From: an uncultured Chloroflexota bacterium
GTDB lineage: Bacteria > Chloroflexota > Dehalococcoidia > GIF9 > AB-539-J10
Reading direction: 5' to 3'
Assembly: GCA_903884455.1 (NCBI GenBank)
Contig: CAISEW010000041.1
Location: 1-64,000 of the forward strand
DNA: 64,000 bases
Shown here: positions 1 through 11,821 of the stretch, piece after piece
Layout: every line of letters begins with the position of its first letter
Numbering within the stretch: position 1 is the first letter of the stretch
Translations under genes and position numbers: made by a program
The notes under the pieces: generated by a model
Told to the model about the DNA's origin: nothing
Database searches by the model: none
Seen by the model: the letters and a program-made list of their open reading frames with translations, nothing else

Positions 1-221
1 AGAGACTGGTGAAGCAAGTCATAGATGCTGCGCACCGTCACAAACCGAGGAGAAAAGTAGGGATATGTGGTCAGGCGCCGAGTGATTTTCCTGAATTTGC
101 CGACTATTTAGTTGAGTGCGGCATAGATTCGATGTCTTTGAACCCGGATGTGGTATTGGCAACGAGGTTAAATATTGCAAAGGTGGAAAAGAAGATAAAA
201 TCAAAGACCAAAAGAAAATGA
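1..221 (+). CDS. ppsA: Phosphoenolpyruvate synthase / PEP-utilising enzyme, C-terminal fragment (5' truncated by window)
   Basis: Frame open from window edge; KVGICGQAPSDFPEFADYLVECGIDSMSLNPDVV resembles the PEP-utiliser C-terminal domain (GICGQ, G(I/V)DS(I/M)S(L/V)(N/T)PD). Confidence 0.75.
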   Translation, partial: RLVKQVIDAAHRHKPRRKVGICGQAPSDFPEFADYLVECGIDSMSLNPDVVLATRLNIAKVEKKIKSKTKRK

Positions 222-272
222 GTGTGAGGACGTGAGGGTGCTGCTGTAATAAATTAAGGATTTTGCCTTGAC

Positions 273-1328
273 TTGCTATACAGTGATTCCATGGTTAACA
301 AGCCTAATATACGTGAGCAGACAGAGAAGAGAGAAGAAGCCCTTTCCCCTTATGCCGCTAAGAGTAAGTTCAGTCGTGGTCGGCTGAAGTGGGAAGAACC
401 ATGTCCCATAAGAACCAGTTTCCAACGTGACCGTGACCGTATCATCTATTCCAAGGCCTTCCGTCGGCTAAAACATAAGACACAGGTTTTTATTGCTCCC
501 TTGGGTGACCATTATGTCACCAGGCTTACTCACACTCTGGAAGTATCCCAAATAGCCAGAACTATAGCTCGAGCTCTAAATCTCAACGAAGACCTCGCTG
601 AGGCTATCGCTCTCGGACATGATTTAGGGCACACGCCTTTTGGTCATATAGGCGAGGAGGTCCTAAACGAGTTGTATCACGGTGGCTTCAAGCATAATGA
701 GCAAAGCTTAAGAGTAGTTGATTTATTGGAGAGGGAAGGACAGGGGCTAAATCTTACCTGGGAAGTGCGAGATGGCATTCTCAATCATTCCAAGGGGCAA
801 GCTGACATATTAGGAGAGGGATGGGGAGATGTCAATACTTTAGAGGGACAAATATGCAAGATAGCTGATATCGTGGCCTATGTTAACCACGACGTCGAAG
901 ATGCTATAAGAGCTGGCATTATCTCCCAGAATGATTTGCCTAAGCCAGTATTAGCAACTCTGGGACCTACGCATTCACAGCGAATTAATACTCTGGTTTG
1001 TGACATTATAGACTGCTCCTGGCCTGTTAATGGCAATGGCAATTTAACTAATCCAACTATAGGCATGAGCCCTGAAGTCATTAGAGCAACTAACATACTC
1101 CGCCAGTTTCTATTTGACAAAATATATTATCCCAGCTTAACTGAAGAGGAGGCAGTAAAGGCGGGAAAAGTATTGCGTCTGTTATATTCTCATTTTCTGA
1201 AGCATGAGGATAGATTACCTCGAGAATTTGCCTCTTTGCCGGATAATAAAGAGCGTAAAGTCATTGATTACATCGCTGGAATGACCGATCAATATGCGCT
1301 AAGATTAGCTGAAGAGATATCTCAATGA
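273..1328 (+). CDS. dgt: Deoxyguanosinetriphosphate triphosphohydrolase-like HD protein
   Basis: RDRDRIIYSKAFRRLKHKTQVF, RLTHTLEVSQIARTIAR, GHDLGHTPFGHIGEEVL HD-domain motifs. True start may be ATG at 291. Confidence 0.93.
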   Translation: MLYSDSMVNKPNIREQTEKREEALSPYAAKSKFSRGRLKWEEPCPIRTSFQRDRDRIIYSKAFRRLKHKTQVFIAPLGDHYVTRLTHTLEVSQIARTIARALNLNEDLAEAIALGHDLGHTPFGHIGEEVLNELYHGGFKHNEQSLRVVDLLEREGQGLNLTWEVRDGILNHSKGQADILGEGWGDVNTLEGQICKIADIVAYVNHDVEDAIRAGIISQNDLPKPVLATLGPTHSQRINTLVCDIIDCSWPVNGNGNLTNPTIGMSPEVIRATNILRQFLFDKIYYPSLTEEEAVKAGKVLRLLYSHFLKHEDRLPREFASLPDNKERKVIDYIAGMTDQYALRLAEEISQ

Positions 1329-3142
1329 GCGTAATAGCAGAGGTAAAGCAGAGGTTAGATATAGTAGAGTTTGTCTCTGAGTATGTTACTATGCAAAAAG
1401 CGGGGCGTAACTTCAAAGGCTTATGCCCCTTCCACAGTGAGAAACATCCTTCCTTTTTTGTCTTTCCTGAGCAACAAAGCTGGCATTGCTTTGGTGCCTG
1501 TGGAACTGGCGGTGATATCTTCTCTTTTATCATGAAAAAGGAGGGCATTGATTTTGGCCAAGCTCTGCGTCTTTTAGCTCAAAGGGGAGGCATAACTTTA
1601 AGCCCCCTTGAGGCGCCAAACAAGGCTGAGGATGAGAAGAAAGAGAGATTATTTCAGATTAATGAGGCAGCTACTGAATACTATTACCATTTACTTTCGA
1701 GCGCTAAGGCGGGGGAGGTAGCGAGAAGCTATCTGGCAAGAAGAAAAGTCATGCCCGAGACTATCAAAGAGTTCCGTCTCGGTTTCAGTCCTGATGCCTG
1801 GGAAACCATTAAGAATTACCTACTGGGTAAAGGTTACACAGAAAAGGAGCTAGTAGAAGCTGGTCTAATAATCGAAAAAGAGGAAGGAGGTAGTTACGAT
1901 CGATTTCGCAACCGATTGCTGTTTCCTATATGTGATATCCAGGGGCGAGTGACTGGTTTCGGAGCTAGAGTTCTGGATGACTCCCTGCCCAAATATATCA
2001 ACTCTCCCCAAACACCAATTTTCGATAAGAGTAGCAACTTGTATGGCATTGACAAGGCTAAATCTGCTATTAGAAAGAAAAACTTAGTGATAATCGTAGA
2101 AGGCTACATGGATGTTCTCACTGCACACCAACACGGCTGGCAAAATGTCATTGGCTCAATGGGAACTTCTTTAACCGAGAAGCAAGTGGAAGGCATTAAA
2201 AGATTAACCAATAACATAACCCTGGCACTCGATGCCGATCTTGCCGGAGAGGAAGCTACCTTGCGGGGCAAGGCTATATTAGCTTACTCCAATGCTGAAG
2301 CAGATGTCATTTTATTGCCTCCGGGCAAAGACCCGGACGAAGTAATAGGAGAGGAGCCTACTCTCTGGCAGAAACTGGTAGAACAAGCTATGCCTATTCT
2401 AGACTTCGCCTTTCAATCTGTAATAAGTAAAGTCGATATCAATAAAGCCAGAGACAAGTCCCTAGCTGTACAAAAACTCCTGCCCTCAATTTATGGAATA
2501 AAAGACCCTGTACAGCAATCCCATTACCTGAAGAAACTGGCACGTGAATTAAAAATCGAAGAGTCCGCCATAAGAGCCGCCTTGCGGGAATCAAAAGCCG
2601 GTCAGAAAAGGTCTCAACCTAGCAAGCCAACAGAACAATCTCGCCTGACCCGCCAGTTTGTATCCAGCCATATTGAGGAACGCTGCTTGGCACTTCTCCT
2701 TCAATACCCAGAGCTTCGTCCTTTAGCTCGAGAGCTATCACCGGAACACTTCGAATCCACGGAAAATCGGGAAGTCTTTGTCAAATGGCAGCATTCTTCT
2801 GATATCTCGGACCTTGAAAGTAAACTTGACACTAGTTTATTAGAACATTTATACTATTTGGTTAATAATAAAAATTTCCCGCCAGCCATACGGGAAAGCG
2901 AGCAAACACGACACCGTGATTTAGCCCAGTGTATTCTCCGTCTACAGGAGAAGTTATCCCGGAAATTAGAAACTGAGAAAGAGGCTACGCTTGAGATTGA
3001 GAGAGAAAAGGGTGGTATAAGCGCAGAGTTGTCCAAACTAGAGGAGCAAGGAATAAATTCCGGGCAACAACTTCAGGAAGTCTTTGTTAAAAAGGAAGAA
3101 AAACATGGATTCAATGAAGGAAGGACCCATCAACTTGGATAG
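1325..3142 (+). CDS. dnaG: DNA primase
   Basis: N-terminal zinc finger [60 protein letters not shown]; overlaps dgt stop by 4 nt. Confidence 0.97.
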   Translation: MSVIAEVKQRLDIVEFVSEYVTMQKAGRNFKGLCPFHSEKHPSFFVFPEQQSWHCFGACGTGGDIFSFIMKKEGIDFGQALRLLAQRGGITLSPLEAPNKAEDEKKERLFQINEAATEYYYHLLSSAKAGEVARSYLARRKVMPETIKEFRLGFSPDAWETIKNYLLGKGYTEKELVEAGLIIEKEEGGSYDRFRNRLLFPICDIQGRVTGFGARVLDDSLPKYINSPQTPIFDKSSNLYGIDKAKSAIRKKNLVIIVEGYMDVLTAHQHGWQNVIGSMGTSLTEKQVEGIKRLTNNITLALDADLAGEEATLRGKAILAYSNAEADVILLPPGKDPDEVIGEEPTLWQKLVEQAMPILDFAFQSVISKVDINKARDKSLAVQKLLPSIYGIKDPVQQSHYLKKLARELKIEESAIRAALRESKAGQKRSQPSKPTEQSRLTRQFVSSHIEERCLALLLQYPELRPLARELSPEHFESTENREVFVKWQHSSDISDLESKLDTSLLEHLYYLVNNKNFPPAIRESEQTRHRDLAQCILRLQEKLSRKLETEKEATLEIEREKGGISAELSKLEEQGINSGQQLQEVFVKKEEKHGFNEGRTHQLG

Positions 3143-4583
3143 TGATGAGGTAGTGGCTGAAGGCTTACTCAGCGAGGAAGCCGAAGTTGAGGATGTTAGC
3201 ACTTTAGCCGAGGAAGTGGAAGAAAAAGAAGAAAACGAAGAATTACTCGCTGAGGAAACTGAAGAAATCAAGCCACCGGCACCACCAGAAGAACATGAGA
3301 TAACCGATGACTCAGCTCGTATGTATCTTCAGGAAATTGGCAGAGTGCCACTTCTAAATGTCAATGAAGAGAAGTTACTATGCCGGAAGATAGAGCTGGG
3401 CAGGAGCTTAGACGGAATTGAAGAAAATCATTTCAAGAAATACAAGAAATTTCCTTCACCCGTTGAGATAGGTATTCAGCTAATTTCTCAATTATCAAAG
3501 ACATATCAAGTTGTTCAGATTGTCGAAGAGTATATTGGTATCGACCCCACCAGCAATGTGGTGGAGACGATCAGGGATCCTAAATTTCGCTCCGCCATCG
3601 ATAATGTTATAGATTCATCGTTAATAGAGGCAACTGCTAAGGGCATAAGCAAAGGAATCACTGCAGCCGAAGAAGCGATAGTAAATCTTTCCATAAGCAG
3701 TCAACTTTTGCCACCGCAGTTGCTAGAGATCCTGGCTAGAGATAAAACTTCATGGCAAAAACTAAAGACTCTCCTGACTAACGACAGATTCCTATCTAAA
3801 ATCGATTCTCATAGTGATGAGTTCAAAGCTTACTTTCGGCAGGCACAGGCCGAAGCAAAAGTTTCAGAAAGGCACCTCACTGAAGCAAATCTACGCCTGG
3901 TGGTGAGCATAGCCAAGAAATACATTGGGCATGGCATGCCTCTCCTTGAGCTTATCCAGGAGGGAAATATTGGCCTTATCCGGGCTGTAGATAAGTTTCA
4001 ATATAGAAAAGGCTACAAGTTCAGTACCTATGCCACCTGGTGGATCAGGCAAGGTATAACTCGTTCTATAGCTGACCAATCCCGTGCCATTCGCATTCCG
4101 GTACACATGGTAGAAACAATTAACAAGCTATTACGCACAATGCGGCAGTTAGTTCAAGAACTTGGACGCGAGCCAAGTTATGAAGAAATTGGCGGTCGCC
4201 TAAGTATGTCGCCAGAAAGAGTAGAAGAAGTCATGGCCTTGTTTTTCCGTGAGCCAATATCGCTAGATATGCCTATTGGCGAGGATGAAGATAGCCGGTT
4301 AGGCGACCTTGTTGAAGATCGTGCTAGTTTAGCGCCGACTGAAGCCACCTCACAGCAGCTACTCAAAGAACAAATAGATAAAGTGCTTGATGAACTTACC
4401 GAGCGCGAAAAAAAGGTGTTGCAGCTTAGATTTGGCCTTAAAGACGGACATGCTCGAACTCTGGAAGAGGTGGGTAAAGAATTCAGTGTAACTCGGGAAA
4501 GAATACGACAGATTGAAGGCAAAGCTCTGCGCAAGTTACGTCATCCCACCCGCAGTCGAAAGCTCAAGGGCTATCTAGACTGA
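3105..4583 (+). CDS. rpoD: RNA polymerase sigma factor RpoD (sigma-70)
   Basis: [56 protein letters not shown] and region 4 [23 protein letters not shown] opens at 3084; start chosen at MDSMKEG. Confidence 0.97.
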   Translation: MDSMKEGPINLDSDEVVAEGLLSEEAEVEDVSTLAEEVEEKEENEELLAEETEEIKPPAPPEEHEITDDSARMYLQEIGRVPLLNVNEEKLLCRKIELGRSLDGIEENHFKKYKKFPSPVEIGIQLISQLSKTYQVVQIVEEYIGIDPTSNVVETIRDPKFRSAIDNVIDSSLIEATAKGISKGITAAEEAIVNLSISSQLLPPQLLEILARDKTSWQKLKTLLTNDRFLSKIDSHSDEFKAYFRQAQAEAKVSERHLTEANLRLVVSIAKKYIGHGMPLLELIQEGNIGLIRAVDKFQYRKGYKFSTYATWWIRQGITRSIADQSRAIRIPVHMVETINKLLRTMRQLVQELGREPSYEEIGGRLSMSPERVEEVMALFFREPISLDMPIGEDEDSRLGDLVEDRASLAPTEATSQQLLKEQIDKVLDELTEREKKVLQLRFGLKDGHARTLEEVGKEFSVTRERIRQIEGKALRKLRHPTRSRKLKGYLD

Positions 4584-4585
4584 TT

Positions 4586-5926
4586 TCATCTTAAGGGCAT
4601 GTCAAGTATAGTCCCCATCTTTTTAGGCAACTTGCCTCGTGTTAGTGACTTACTCAACTTTTGTATCTCACGAAACTGATTAAGAAGTTGATTAACATCT
4701 TTGGATGTGGTGCCGCTCCCCCGAGCAATACGGTTTCGCCGTTTACCATCAATAATGGCTGGATTTCGCCGCTCCTCATAAGTCATAGACAAGATAATAG
4801 CTTCTATCTTCTTTAACTGTTTCTCACCTTCGTCATCTGGCAGATGAGAAGCGAATTTGGAAAAGCCCGGTATCATTTCCACCAGTCGCCCTAAGGGACC
4901 CATCTTGTGAATTTGACGCATTTGGCTGAGGAGGTCCTCAAGGTCAAAATCCCCGGTGCGCATTTTCCCTTCCAAATTCTTGACCTGTTGCTGGCCAAAA
5001 GCTGTCTCAGCTCGCTCGATGAGGGTGAGCATATCTCCCATACCCAGGATGCGAGACGCTAAACGGTCAGGATAAAATACTTCCAGCGCATCAATCTTCT
5101 CACCCGTGCCGAGGTATTTTATGGGCACCCCGGTAACAAATCTAATAGAAAGAGCAGCTCCACCCCGGGCATCTCCATCCATCTTCGTCAGGATGAGTCC
5201 TGTGAGCCCGATTCGACTGTGAAATTCTTGAGCCACTCTTACGGCATCCTGCCCCATCATAGCATCTACCGTAAGTAATACTTCTGAAGGCTGTACCAGG
5301 GATTTGATATCAGCCAATTCCTGCATCAGGGATTCGTCAATATGCAGGCGCCCTTGAGTATCTACTATAACCCAGGTCAATCCCTTTTCTTTAGCCTGCT
5401 TTAGAGCATGCTGACAAATTATTGTTGCTGCTACGCTAGCATCCTCACTATATACGGGGATGTCTTGTTGCCCACCCAGTAATTTGAGTTGTTCAATAGC
5501 AGCAGGTCGGCGAGTATCAGCAGCTACTAATAAAGGACGCTGCCCTAGATGTTTGAGCTGAACAGCTAGCTTCACTGCTGTAGTGGTCTTACCGGAGCCC
5601 TGCAATCCTACAAACAAAGCGACCGCCGGTGAGTCAGCAACTGAAGCTAAACGGCCAGGCTCTCCACCTAGGATAGCGATTAATTCTTCATTGACAATTT
5701 TAATAATCTGCTGGGCTGGTGTTAGGCTGCGCAATACTTCAGAGCCAAGAGCACGCTCTCGCACCTTGGACAAGAATTCCTTGACTACCTTAAAATTTAC
5801 ATCTGCTTCCAAAAGCGCCAGCCGTACTTGACGCAAAGCATCGTCAATGTCCCCTTCGTTAAGCTTGCCTTTCCTGCCAAGCTTATCAAATACAGCGGTC
5901 AACTTTTGAGTCAAGACTTCAAGCAT
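4586..5926 (-). CDS. ffh: Signal recognition particle protein Ffh (SRP54)
   Basis: GLQGSGKTTTAVKLA, ADTRRPAAIEQL, VDAMMGQDAVRVA, LTKMDGDARGGAALS; M domain present. Confidence 0.97.
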   Translation of the reverse strand: MLEVLTQKLTAVFDKLGRKGKLNEGDIDDALRQVRLALLEADVNFKVVKEFLSKVRERALGSEVLRSLTPAQQIIKIVNEELIAILGGEPGRLASVADSPAVALFVGLQGSGKTTTAVKLAVQLKHLGQRPLLVAADTRRPAAIEQLKLLGGQQDIPVYSEDASVAATIICQHALKQAKEKGLTWVIVDTQGRLHIDESLMQELADIKSLVQPSEVLLTVDAMMGQDAVRVAQEFHSRIGLTGLILTKMDGDARGGAALSIRFVTGVPIKYLGTGEKIDALEVFYPDRLASRILGMGDMLTLIERAETAFGQQQVKNLEGKMRTGDFDLEDLLSQMRQIHKMGPLGRLVEMIPGFSKFASHLPDDEGEKQLKKIEAIILSMTYEERRNPAIIDGKRRNRIARGSGTTSKDVNQLLNQFREIQKLSKSLTRGKLPKKMGTILDMPLR

Positions 5927-6055
5927 ATTAACCCCGAAGTATTTTATTCTTGGCTAGATCCCATAGTCAACTCATTTTGCCACGTCCAGAACTTTTCATC
6001 TCAAACTAGGAATTCTGTTGCACTTAACCCAGAATCAGCATACTATATAGATTTG

Positions 6056-6529
6056 ATGGAATATCTTTGGGCACCATGGCGAATAGAATATATACAAAGG
6101 GTCACAGAAAGCGGTTGTATTTTATGCCAGAAACCCAGGGAAAATAACGACGAGGCAAATTTTATCCTTTATCGCGGTCAACACAATTTTATAATCCTGA
6201 ACGCCTTCCCCTATAATCCAGGGCATTTAATGGTCGCCCCCTATCGGCATATAGCAAATTTACAGGACTTAACGGATAAGGAAGCAAAGGAACATTTTGA
6301 CATTATCAAGAAAGGCTTAGAACTTCTGAAAGAGGTAATGAAGCCAACTGGCTTCAATATCGGCTTAAATGTGGGCAAAGTTGCCGGAGCCGGTATAGCG
6401 GAGCACCTCCATACTCACATAGTCCCCAGGTGGCAAGGTGACACTAACTTTATGCCGGTGTTGGCTGATACCAAAGTCGTATCGGAAGCCGTGAGTGGCA
6501 CATACAAAAAGCTAAGGGCAAAGTTATAG
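6056..6529 (+). CDS. HIT family hydrolase
   Basis: MEYLWAPWRIEYI...CILC; HIT motif AEHLHTHIVPRW. ORF track start (5828) is too far upstream; ATG 6056 fits the family start. Confidence 0.92.
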   Translation: MEYLWAPWRIEYIQRVTESGCILCQKPRENNDEANFILYRGQHNFIILNAFPYNPGHLMVAPYRHIANLQDLTDKEAKEHFDIIKKGLELLKEVMKPTGFNIGLNVGKVAGAGIAEHLHTHIVPRWQGDTNFMPVLADTKVVSEAVSGTYKKLRAKL

Positions 6530-6671
6530 CATAGTTGCCAAATTTTATTGTGACCGTTCAGCGACTCTCCTTATAACCAAAACAATTCCTTTAACTTAGA
6601 AAGTTCGCTAAAATGACGCCAAAACAAGACAGTTGGGCAAGCAGTAACGCAAAAATATAAAGGGGTTTGCT

Positions 6672-7811
6672 GTGTACTTTATCATTCTCCTGGGGATTGT
6701 CAGCCTATTCGGGGATGTAACCTACCAAGGAGCTAGGAGCGTTACCGGGCCTTACCTAGCTACGCTGGGAGCAGGCGCTGGTGTCGTCGGTTTGGTAGCT
6801 GGCGTCGGCGAATTCGTTGGCTATGCTTTGCGCCTGGCCTCTGGCTCTCTTGTCGATCGCACTCAGGCATATTGGCCTTTGACCTTTATTGGTTATGGAC
6901 TGCTCCTGTCCATTCCCTTACTGGCATTCGCTGGCTATTGGCAGCTTGCTGCCGTGCTTATCATTTTGGAACGGATGGGGAAGGCAATAAGAAGTCCAGC
7001 AAGAGATACCATGCTTTCTTATGCCGCAAAAGGGGTGGGGAGGGGCTGGGGGTTTGCTGTTCACGAGGCACTAGACCAGATTGGCGGCATCATTGGCCCT
7101 ATTGTCTTTTCACTTGTCTTCCTTTTCCACGGCGACTATCGCGAGGGTTTTACCTTGTTATGGATACCCGCTTTGCTAACCCTGGCTGTTCTGACCATAG
7201 CCAGGAAGAAAGTCCCTTCACCACAGAAACTTGAGGCCCCCGGGGAAGCGAGCAAACAAGGCGACAAAGGTAAGCTTCCCCGAGTTTTCTGGTTCTACAC
7301 TATATTTACCTTGCTCTCCGTGGCGGGATTTGCCAATTTCCAGTTAATTTCCTACCATCTCCATGTCCAAGGTATCGTCCCGGATGCTCAAATTCCCATA
7401 ATTTACGCCATTGCTATGGGTGTGGATGCCCTATCAGCTCTTCTCGTGGGCAAAACGTACGATAGAATTGGGCTTATATCGCTATTGGCGGTCCCTTTAT
7501 TAACCTTGCCTATTCCCTTCCTGGCCTTTTCCCGTAGCTACAGCCTGGTGCTAATTGGCATGGCATTATGGGGTGCGGTGATGGGGGTTCAGGACATCAT
7601 TATGCGTGCTGCCATCGCTGATCTAACACCTGTGGAGAGAAGAGGATTTGCCTACGGAATCTTCAATACAGCGTACGGAGCTGGCTGGCTTCTGGGAGGC
7701 GCCCTGATGGGGCTACTCTATGAGCTTTCTATCAACTACTTAATCCTGTTTGTTGTGGTCATGGAGCTAATCTCAATCCCGCTATTCTTCTTGGTCAGAA
7801 GAGCAGCTTAG
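6672..7811 (+). CDS. MFS transporter
   Basis: Multi-TM protein, GDVTYQGARSVTGPYLATLGA and RxGKAIRSPARDTML, typical MFS. Confidence 0.85.
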   Translation: MYFIILLGIVSLFGDVTYQGARSVTGPYLATLGAGAGVVGLVAGVGEFVGYALRLASGSLVDRTQAYWPLTFIGYGLLLSIPLLAFAGYWQLAAVLIILERMGKAIRSPARDTMLSYAAKGVGRGWGFAVHEALDQIGGIIGPIVFSLVFLFHGDYREGFTLLWIPALLTLAVLTIARKKVPSPQKLEAPGEASKQGDKGKLPRVFWFYTIFTLLSVAGFANFQLISYHLHVQGIVPDAQIPIIYAIAMGVDALSALLVGKTYDRIGLISLLAVPLLTLPIPFLAFSRSYSLVLIGMALWGAVMGVQDIIMRAAIADLTPVERRGFAYGIFNTAYGAGWLLGGALMGLLYELSINYLILFVVVMELISIPLFFLVRRAA

Positions 7812-7892
7812 CCTTTTACCAGAGTGAAAGCTGGAAGGGAATTTCCAGAATCTGAACAGGATTGAAAAAGTAGGGTTATGGGCAGTTTAACT

Positions 7893-8708
7893 TCAGGTAG
7901 CTTGAGGATAGGAGCCAAGTATCTTAACGAAGGCAGCTTCTCTTTGTAACTCTCTCATAGCTTCTTGGTAAACTTCGCCATCTAAGTGACCTTCGAAATC
8001 AGCATAAAAAACATATTCCCAGGGCTTAGTTCGGCTCGGTCTGGACTCCAATTTTGTTAAATTTATATTCCGCGTAGCGAAGATACCCAAAATTCTGTAT
8101 AGAGAGCCAGGCTTATGTTCAGCGGCGAAAACGAGAGAGGTTTTGTTTCTCTCCGCCGGTTTAGCTTTCTGCTTTGAGATGGCCACGAATTTGGTGTAGT
8201 TATTGACATTCGTCTCAATTTCCGGTGCCAGGATTTCCAGCCCATAAATATCAGCAGCTCTTTTGCTAGCTATGGCAGCACAGTTCCTCAATCCTTTCTC
8301 TTTTATCATTTTGGCACTGCCCGCGGTATCATAGCTAGGCATAATTTCAACTTTCAGTTTACCTAAAAATTCCTCACATTGAGCTAAGGCTTGAGGATGA
8401 GAGTAAATCGTTGCTATGTTAGCCAACTTTTCCCCTGGCAAAGCCATCAGGCAATGGCTTACTTTGAGAATAACTTCGGCAAATATATTAAGAGAATACA
8501 CCAATAACAAGTCGTAGGCCTCGTTGATACTGCCGGCTTGAGAGTTCTCCACAGGGACTACCCCAAATTCAACCTTATCCTGCGATACAAGTTCAAAAAC
8601 CTCTTTCAGCCGGATACACGGCAAAAAATCAATGTTCTTGCCAAAAAGCTTTGCTGCAGCATCCTCGCTGAAAGCGCCTCTTTCTCCTTGAAAAGCAACC
8701 TTGACCAT
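7893..8708 (-). CDS. pheA: Prephenate dehydratase
   Basis: VAFQGERGAFSEDAA; GVVPVENSQAGSI; ACT domain KPGSLYRILGIFATRNINLTKLESRPS. Confidence 0.95.
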   Translation of the reverse strand: MVKVAFQGERGAFSEDAAAKLFGKNIDFLPCIRLKEVFELVSQDKVEFGVVPVENSQAGSINEAYDLLLVYSLNIFAEVILKVSHCLMALPGEKLANIATIYSHPQALAQCEEFLGKLKVEIMPSYDTAGSAKMIKEKGLRNCAAIASKRAADIYGLEILAPEIETNVNNYTKFVAISKQKAKPAERNKTSLVFAAEHKPGSLYRILGIFATRNINLTKLESRPSRTKPWEYVFYADFEGHLDGEVYQEAMRELQREAAFVKILGSYPQAT

Positions 8709-8969
8709 AAACCTATTGCAAAGTATAGCCTAAACCCGCTTTGAACTTCCACTGTGGCTTGATTAGCCTTTCCAATAGCGAGTTAACTTTGCTATCCTTA
8801 TTAATGAATCAGCAAACTAATGCTGAAAAGAGGAGTTCAGATCAAGGAGTAAATAAACTTGAAGATTGACTTAGAATGCTAAGCACTCTCCATTCACATA
8901 CTTTACTATTCCACTGCTTTTAAGCATCGAGCGATTGTACCTCCCTAACATGCTTGTCAAGTACTGAGT

Positions 8970-9788
8970 TTACATGGCGGCAATTTCTTTTTTTAACTCT
9001 TTTAGCCAGGTCAGTGATTTAAGCTCTCGTTGCAAAATATATCTTATATACTCGCCCAGTACTCGCTCTAACTCCCAGGATAATTCCGGTTTTACTCTGA
9101 CCCGCCTTGCAGTAGCATAGTCACAGCTTTGCCACAAACGAAGGACCTTCAAAGCCCCGACCGAAAGGGGAAGAGAGGGTTTTAATGAAATTGCTTCTAT
9201 TTGCTCGTAACGGTGATCTTCTTCGGAATTACAATGAGGGCACAAGAGCCCACCCTTGCTGGGGCTGAAAAAATTGACTACCGGCTTAAGGGGCAAATCA
9301 CAGCTAACACATCGGTGCAACTGAGGACGGTAACCAAGGTGGTGAAGAAGGTGTAGCTCAAAATAACGCAGTACAGTCTCATTGCTGTCTGGCTCGCTCA
9401 ACTGATTTAAGATATCCAGCAATAAATCAAACAAAGGACGATTCTCACCGCCCTCAACAGTAAAGGAATCAATAAGCTCTAGGATGTAAAGGCCACAAGC
9501 CATGCGCCATAAATCGCTTTTCAAAGCTAGGAAACCATTTATCGTTTGACTTTGGGTAACAATATCGAGATTACGCCCTTTAGCTAGCAACATCAAACTA
9601 TGCGTCAGTGGTTCTACGTTGCCGCCCAATTTGCTCTTGGGACGACAAGCCCCCTTAGCTACTGCCCGTAACTTGCCAAATTCCGGAGTATAAATAGTGA
9701 TAATCTTGTCGAATTCGCCCAGTTTAGTTTGTTTTAAGATGATGCCTTGTGTTTGATAATTCCGAGATGTACCCACCTTAAGTCCCAA
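8970..9788 (-). CDS. recO: DNA repair protein RecO
   Basis: TQGIILKQTKLGEFDKIITIYTPEFGKLRAVAKGACRPKSKLGGNVEPLT; Zn motif CVSCDLPL...LLCPHC. Confidence 0.93.
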   Translation of the reverse strand: MGLKVGTSRNYQTQGIILKQTKLGEFDKIITIYTPEFGKLRAVAKGACRPKSKLGGNVEPLTHSLMLLAKGRNLDIVTQSQTINGFLALKSDLWRMACGLYILELIDSFTVEGGENRPLFDLLLDILNQLSEPDSNETVLRYFELHLLHHLGYRPQLHRCVSCDLPLKPVVNFFSPSKGGLLCPHCNSEEDHRYEQIEAISLKPSLPLSVGALKVLRLWQSCDYATARRVRVKPELSWELERVLGEYIRYILQRELKSLTWLKELKKEIAAM

Positions 9789-9972
9789 ACTCTAAACACT
9801 AAATCCTAAACAAATCCAAATATCTAACTTAAAGTTCAAAACCTTTATTTTGAGGCGTCTGGATTTTGGCAAGTATAGTAAAGTTTCTCTCCATTGCTGT
9901 TACCTTTCCTTTTGGTATTATACCCTCGCCAGCCCAGCAACCGTAATCAAGCGCAGCTACCCGAGTTTTCGT

Positions 9973-11406
9973 CTAAAACTTTTTGGGCTGTTTCTCGGTG
10001 TGGTTCAATACTAAGTTGATGGCGTTGGCGGCGGCGGCAAAAGAGTAGTACACAGGCAACCCGGACGAAATACAACTACGAATAGCAGCCAGAATAGCCT
10101 CAGCCTCTTTGGGCATAATACTGGGTTCAAGCACCATGGCCACTGGCTTGGGGAAAAGGCCCTGCTTTATGGAAAACCTACTCATTAACAAATCTAGCTG
10201 GTTTTCTGAAATCCGAGACGCTGTGAATTGACCTGTCCTGACAAACGTAACTAGGAAGTCAGCCCCTTCCCACCTTGATAATATACCGAAGGTTTTGATT
10301 ACGCCCTCAAGGTTCATCATAGCTTGTGAATAATCCACGGGATTTCGCAAGATATTGCCTGCGATGGGGGTAAACTCCCGTATCTGAGCAATGACCTCCG
10401 GGGGGAGCGGAGGGACTCTTAGCCCTCTGTTTCCAAACTCGTCAGCGATTAGGACGCTGGCTCCACCTCCAGCACCGAATAACAACGCATTCCTGCCTCT
10501 GGGAATAGGCAAGAACAGAAGTGTGACCAATACATCGATCATTTCTTCGATGCTACCGACACTAATGATTCCCAACTGCTTGCAGAGGGCATCCCAAGCG
10601 GCTCGGCTTCCAGCGAGTGACGCGGTATGGCCGGCGGCTGCTCGAGCGCCTCCCTCGGTAGTCCCTCCCTTAAGCAGTATCACTGTCTTTTCCTTCGTTG
10701 CCTCCTCCAGAGTCCTGCGGAATCGTTTCCCATCCTTAATTCCCTCGATGTAGAGGGCTATTATTTTGGTATCTGCATCATTAGCAAGATATTCGAGCAA
10801 ATCGGTCTCATTGATGTCACATGCGTTGCCGTAGCTTATGACCTTGCTGAAGCGAATGCCTCGCAACGCTGCTTGCCTGACCAAATAGATGGAATTGCCA
10901 CCGCTTTGACTAATGACTCCCACCGGGCCGCTTTCTTTGGGGAAAGCTGGACTGAAGGATAGACGTGATTGGGGGCAGTAAATGCCCATACAGTTAGGGC
11001 CGAGAATCCTGATCCCCTTCCTGCGGGCGACTTCCGCCAGTTCAGATTCCAGCTTTATTCTCTGTTCATCACCGGTCTCACTAAAGCCCGCTGTACAGAA
11101 GTGAATTGCTCGTACCCCTTTTTCGGCACATTCTTCCACAAGCTTGGGAGCAATCTGGGCATTAACCAAGCCGATTACGTAGTCGATGTTGCCAGGGACA
11201 TCTTTGAGACTGGTATAAATCTTATGACCATTGATCTCCCCTCCCTTGGGATTAATGAGATAGAGGGGGCGGTCGAATTCAATTTCGATAAGGCCTTCTA
11301 GGAAAGTGCGCGTCCAGTGCCAAGTCTCGGCAGTTGTGATGCCAACAAGGGCGATCGAATTAGGGTGGAAGAGGAAGTCCAAGTTATGCTGACGCGTATT
11401 TTTCAT
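9973..11406 (-). CDS. Acyl-CoA synthetase (NDP/ADP-forming) alpha-like, CoA-binding protein
   Basis: FLFHPNSIALVGI, GPNCMGIYCP, GVISQSGGNSI, AGHTASLAGSRAAWDAL motifs of ADP-forming acyl-CoA synthetase; no ATP-grasp domain in the ORF. Confidence 0.85.
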   Translation of the reverse strand: MKNTRQHNLDFLFHPNSIALVGITTAETWHWTRTFLEGLIEIEFDRPLYLINPKGGEINGHKIYTSLKDVPGNIDYVIGLVNAQIAPKLVEECAEKGVRAIHFCTAGFSETGDEQRIKLESELAEVARRKGIRILGPNCMGIYCPQSRLSFSPAFPKESGPVGVISQSGGNSIYLVRQAALRGIRFSKVISYGNACDINETDLLEYLANDADTKIIALYIEGIKDGKRFRRTLEEATKEKTVILLKGGTTEGGARAAAGHTASLAGSRAAWDALCKQLGIISVGSIEEMIDVLVTLLFLPIPRGRNALLFGAGGGASVLIADEFGNRGLRVPPLPPEVIAQIREFTPIAGNILRNPVDYSQAMMNLEGVIKTFGILSRWEGADFLVTFVRTGQFTASRISENQLDLLMSRFSIKQGLFPKPVAMVLEPSIMPKEAEAILAAIRSCISSGLPVYYSFAAAANAINLVLNHTEKQPKKF

Positions 11407-11821
11407 ACTCCTTACTCAGTAATACTTCGTTAGCTCAGGTGGATGGTGAGGCAAATTCACGGTAAAGAAGCTGCATGGCTATAATGACCTGCGACTGATA
11501 ACTCTTAATATCAACTTTCTTGAGATTGCCATGCTGCGTGATGTTATGTGAGTGAAGATGCATGGTTACCTCCGCCGAAGTATAGCAAAGAGTTTATGGG
11601 TTGTAAATGTCACTTTGAGCTTGGAGATTTCCTCTGAGCGAGCTACTCGACAGCTTTTCCAAAAAGTGTATTCGCTAGGCTAATTTGATAGGCTAATAAA
11701 AATATGGTAAATTGCGTTTAGATTTTGGAAAAACAAAAGCCTTGCATAATGCTTTTGCTACAACTTAATCGTAACCCAGTCTGAAAATTTCTCAATTCAC
11801 ATCGTAATTAGGAGGCTTGTA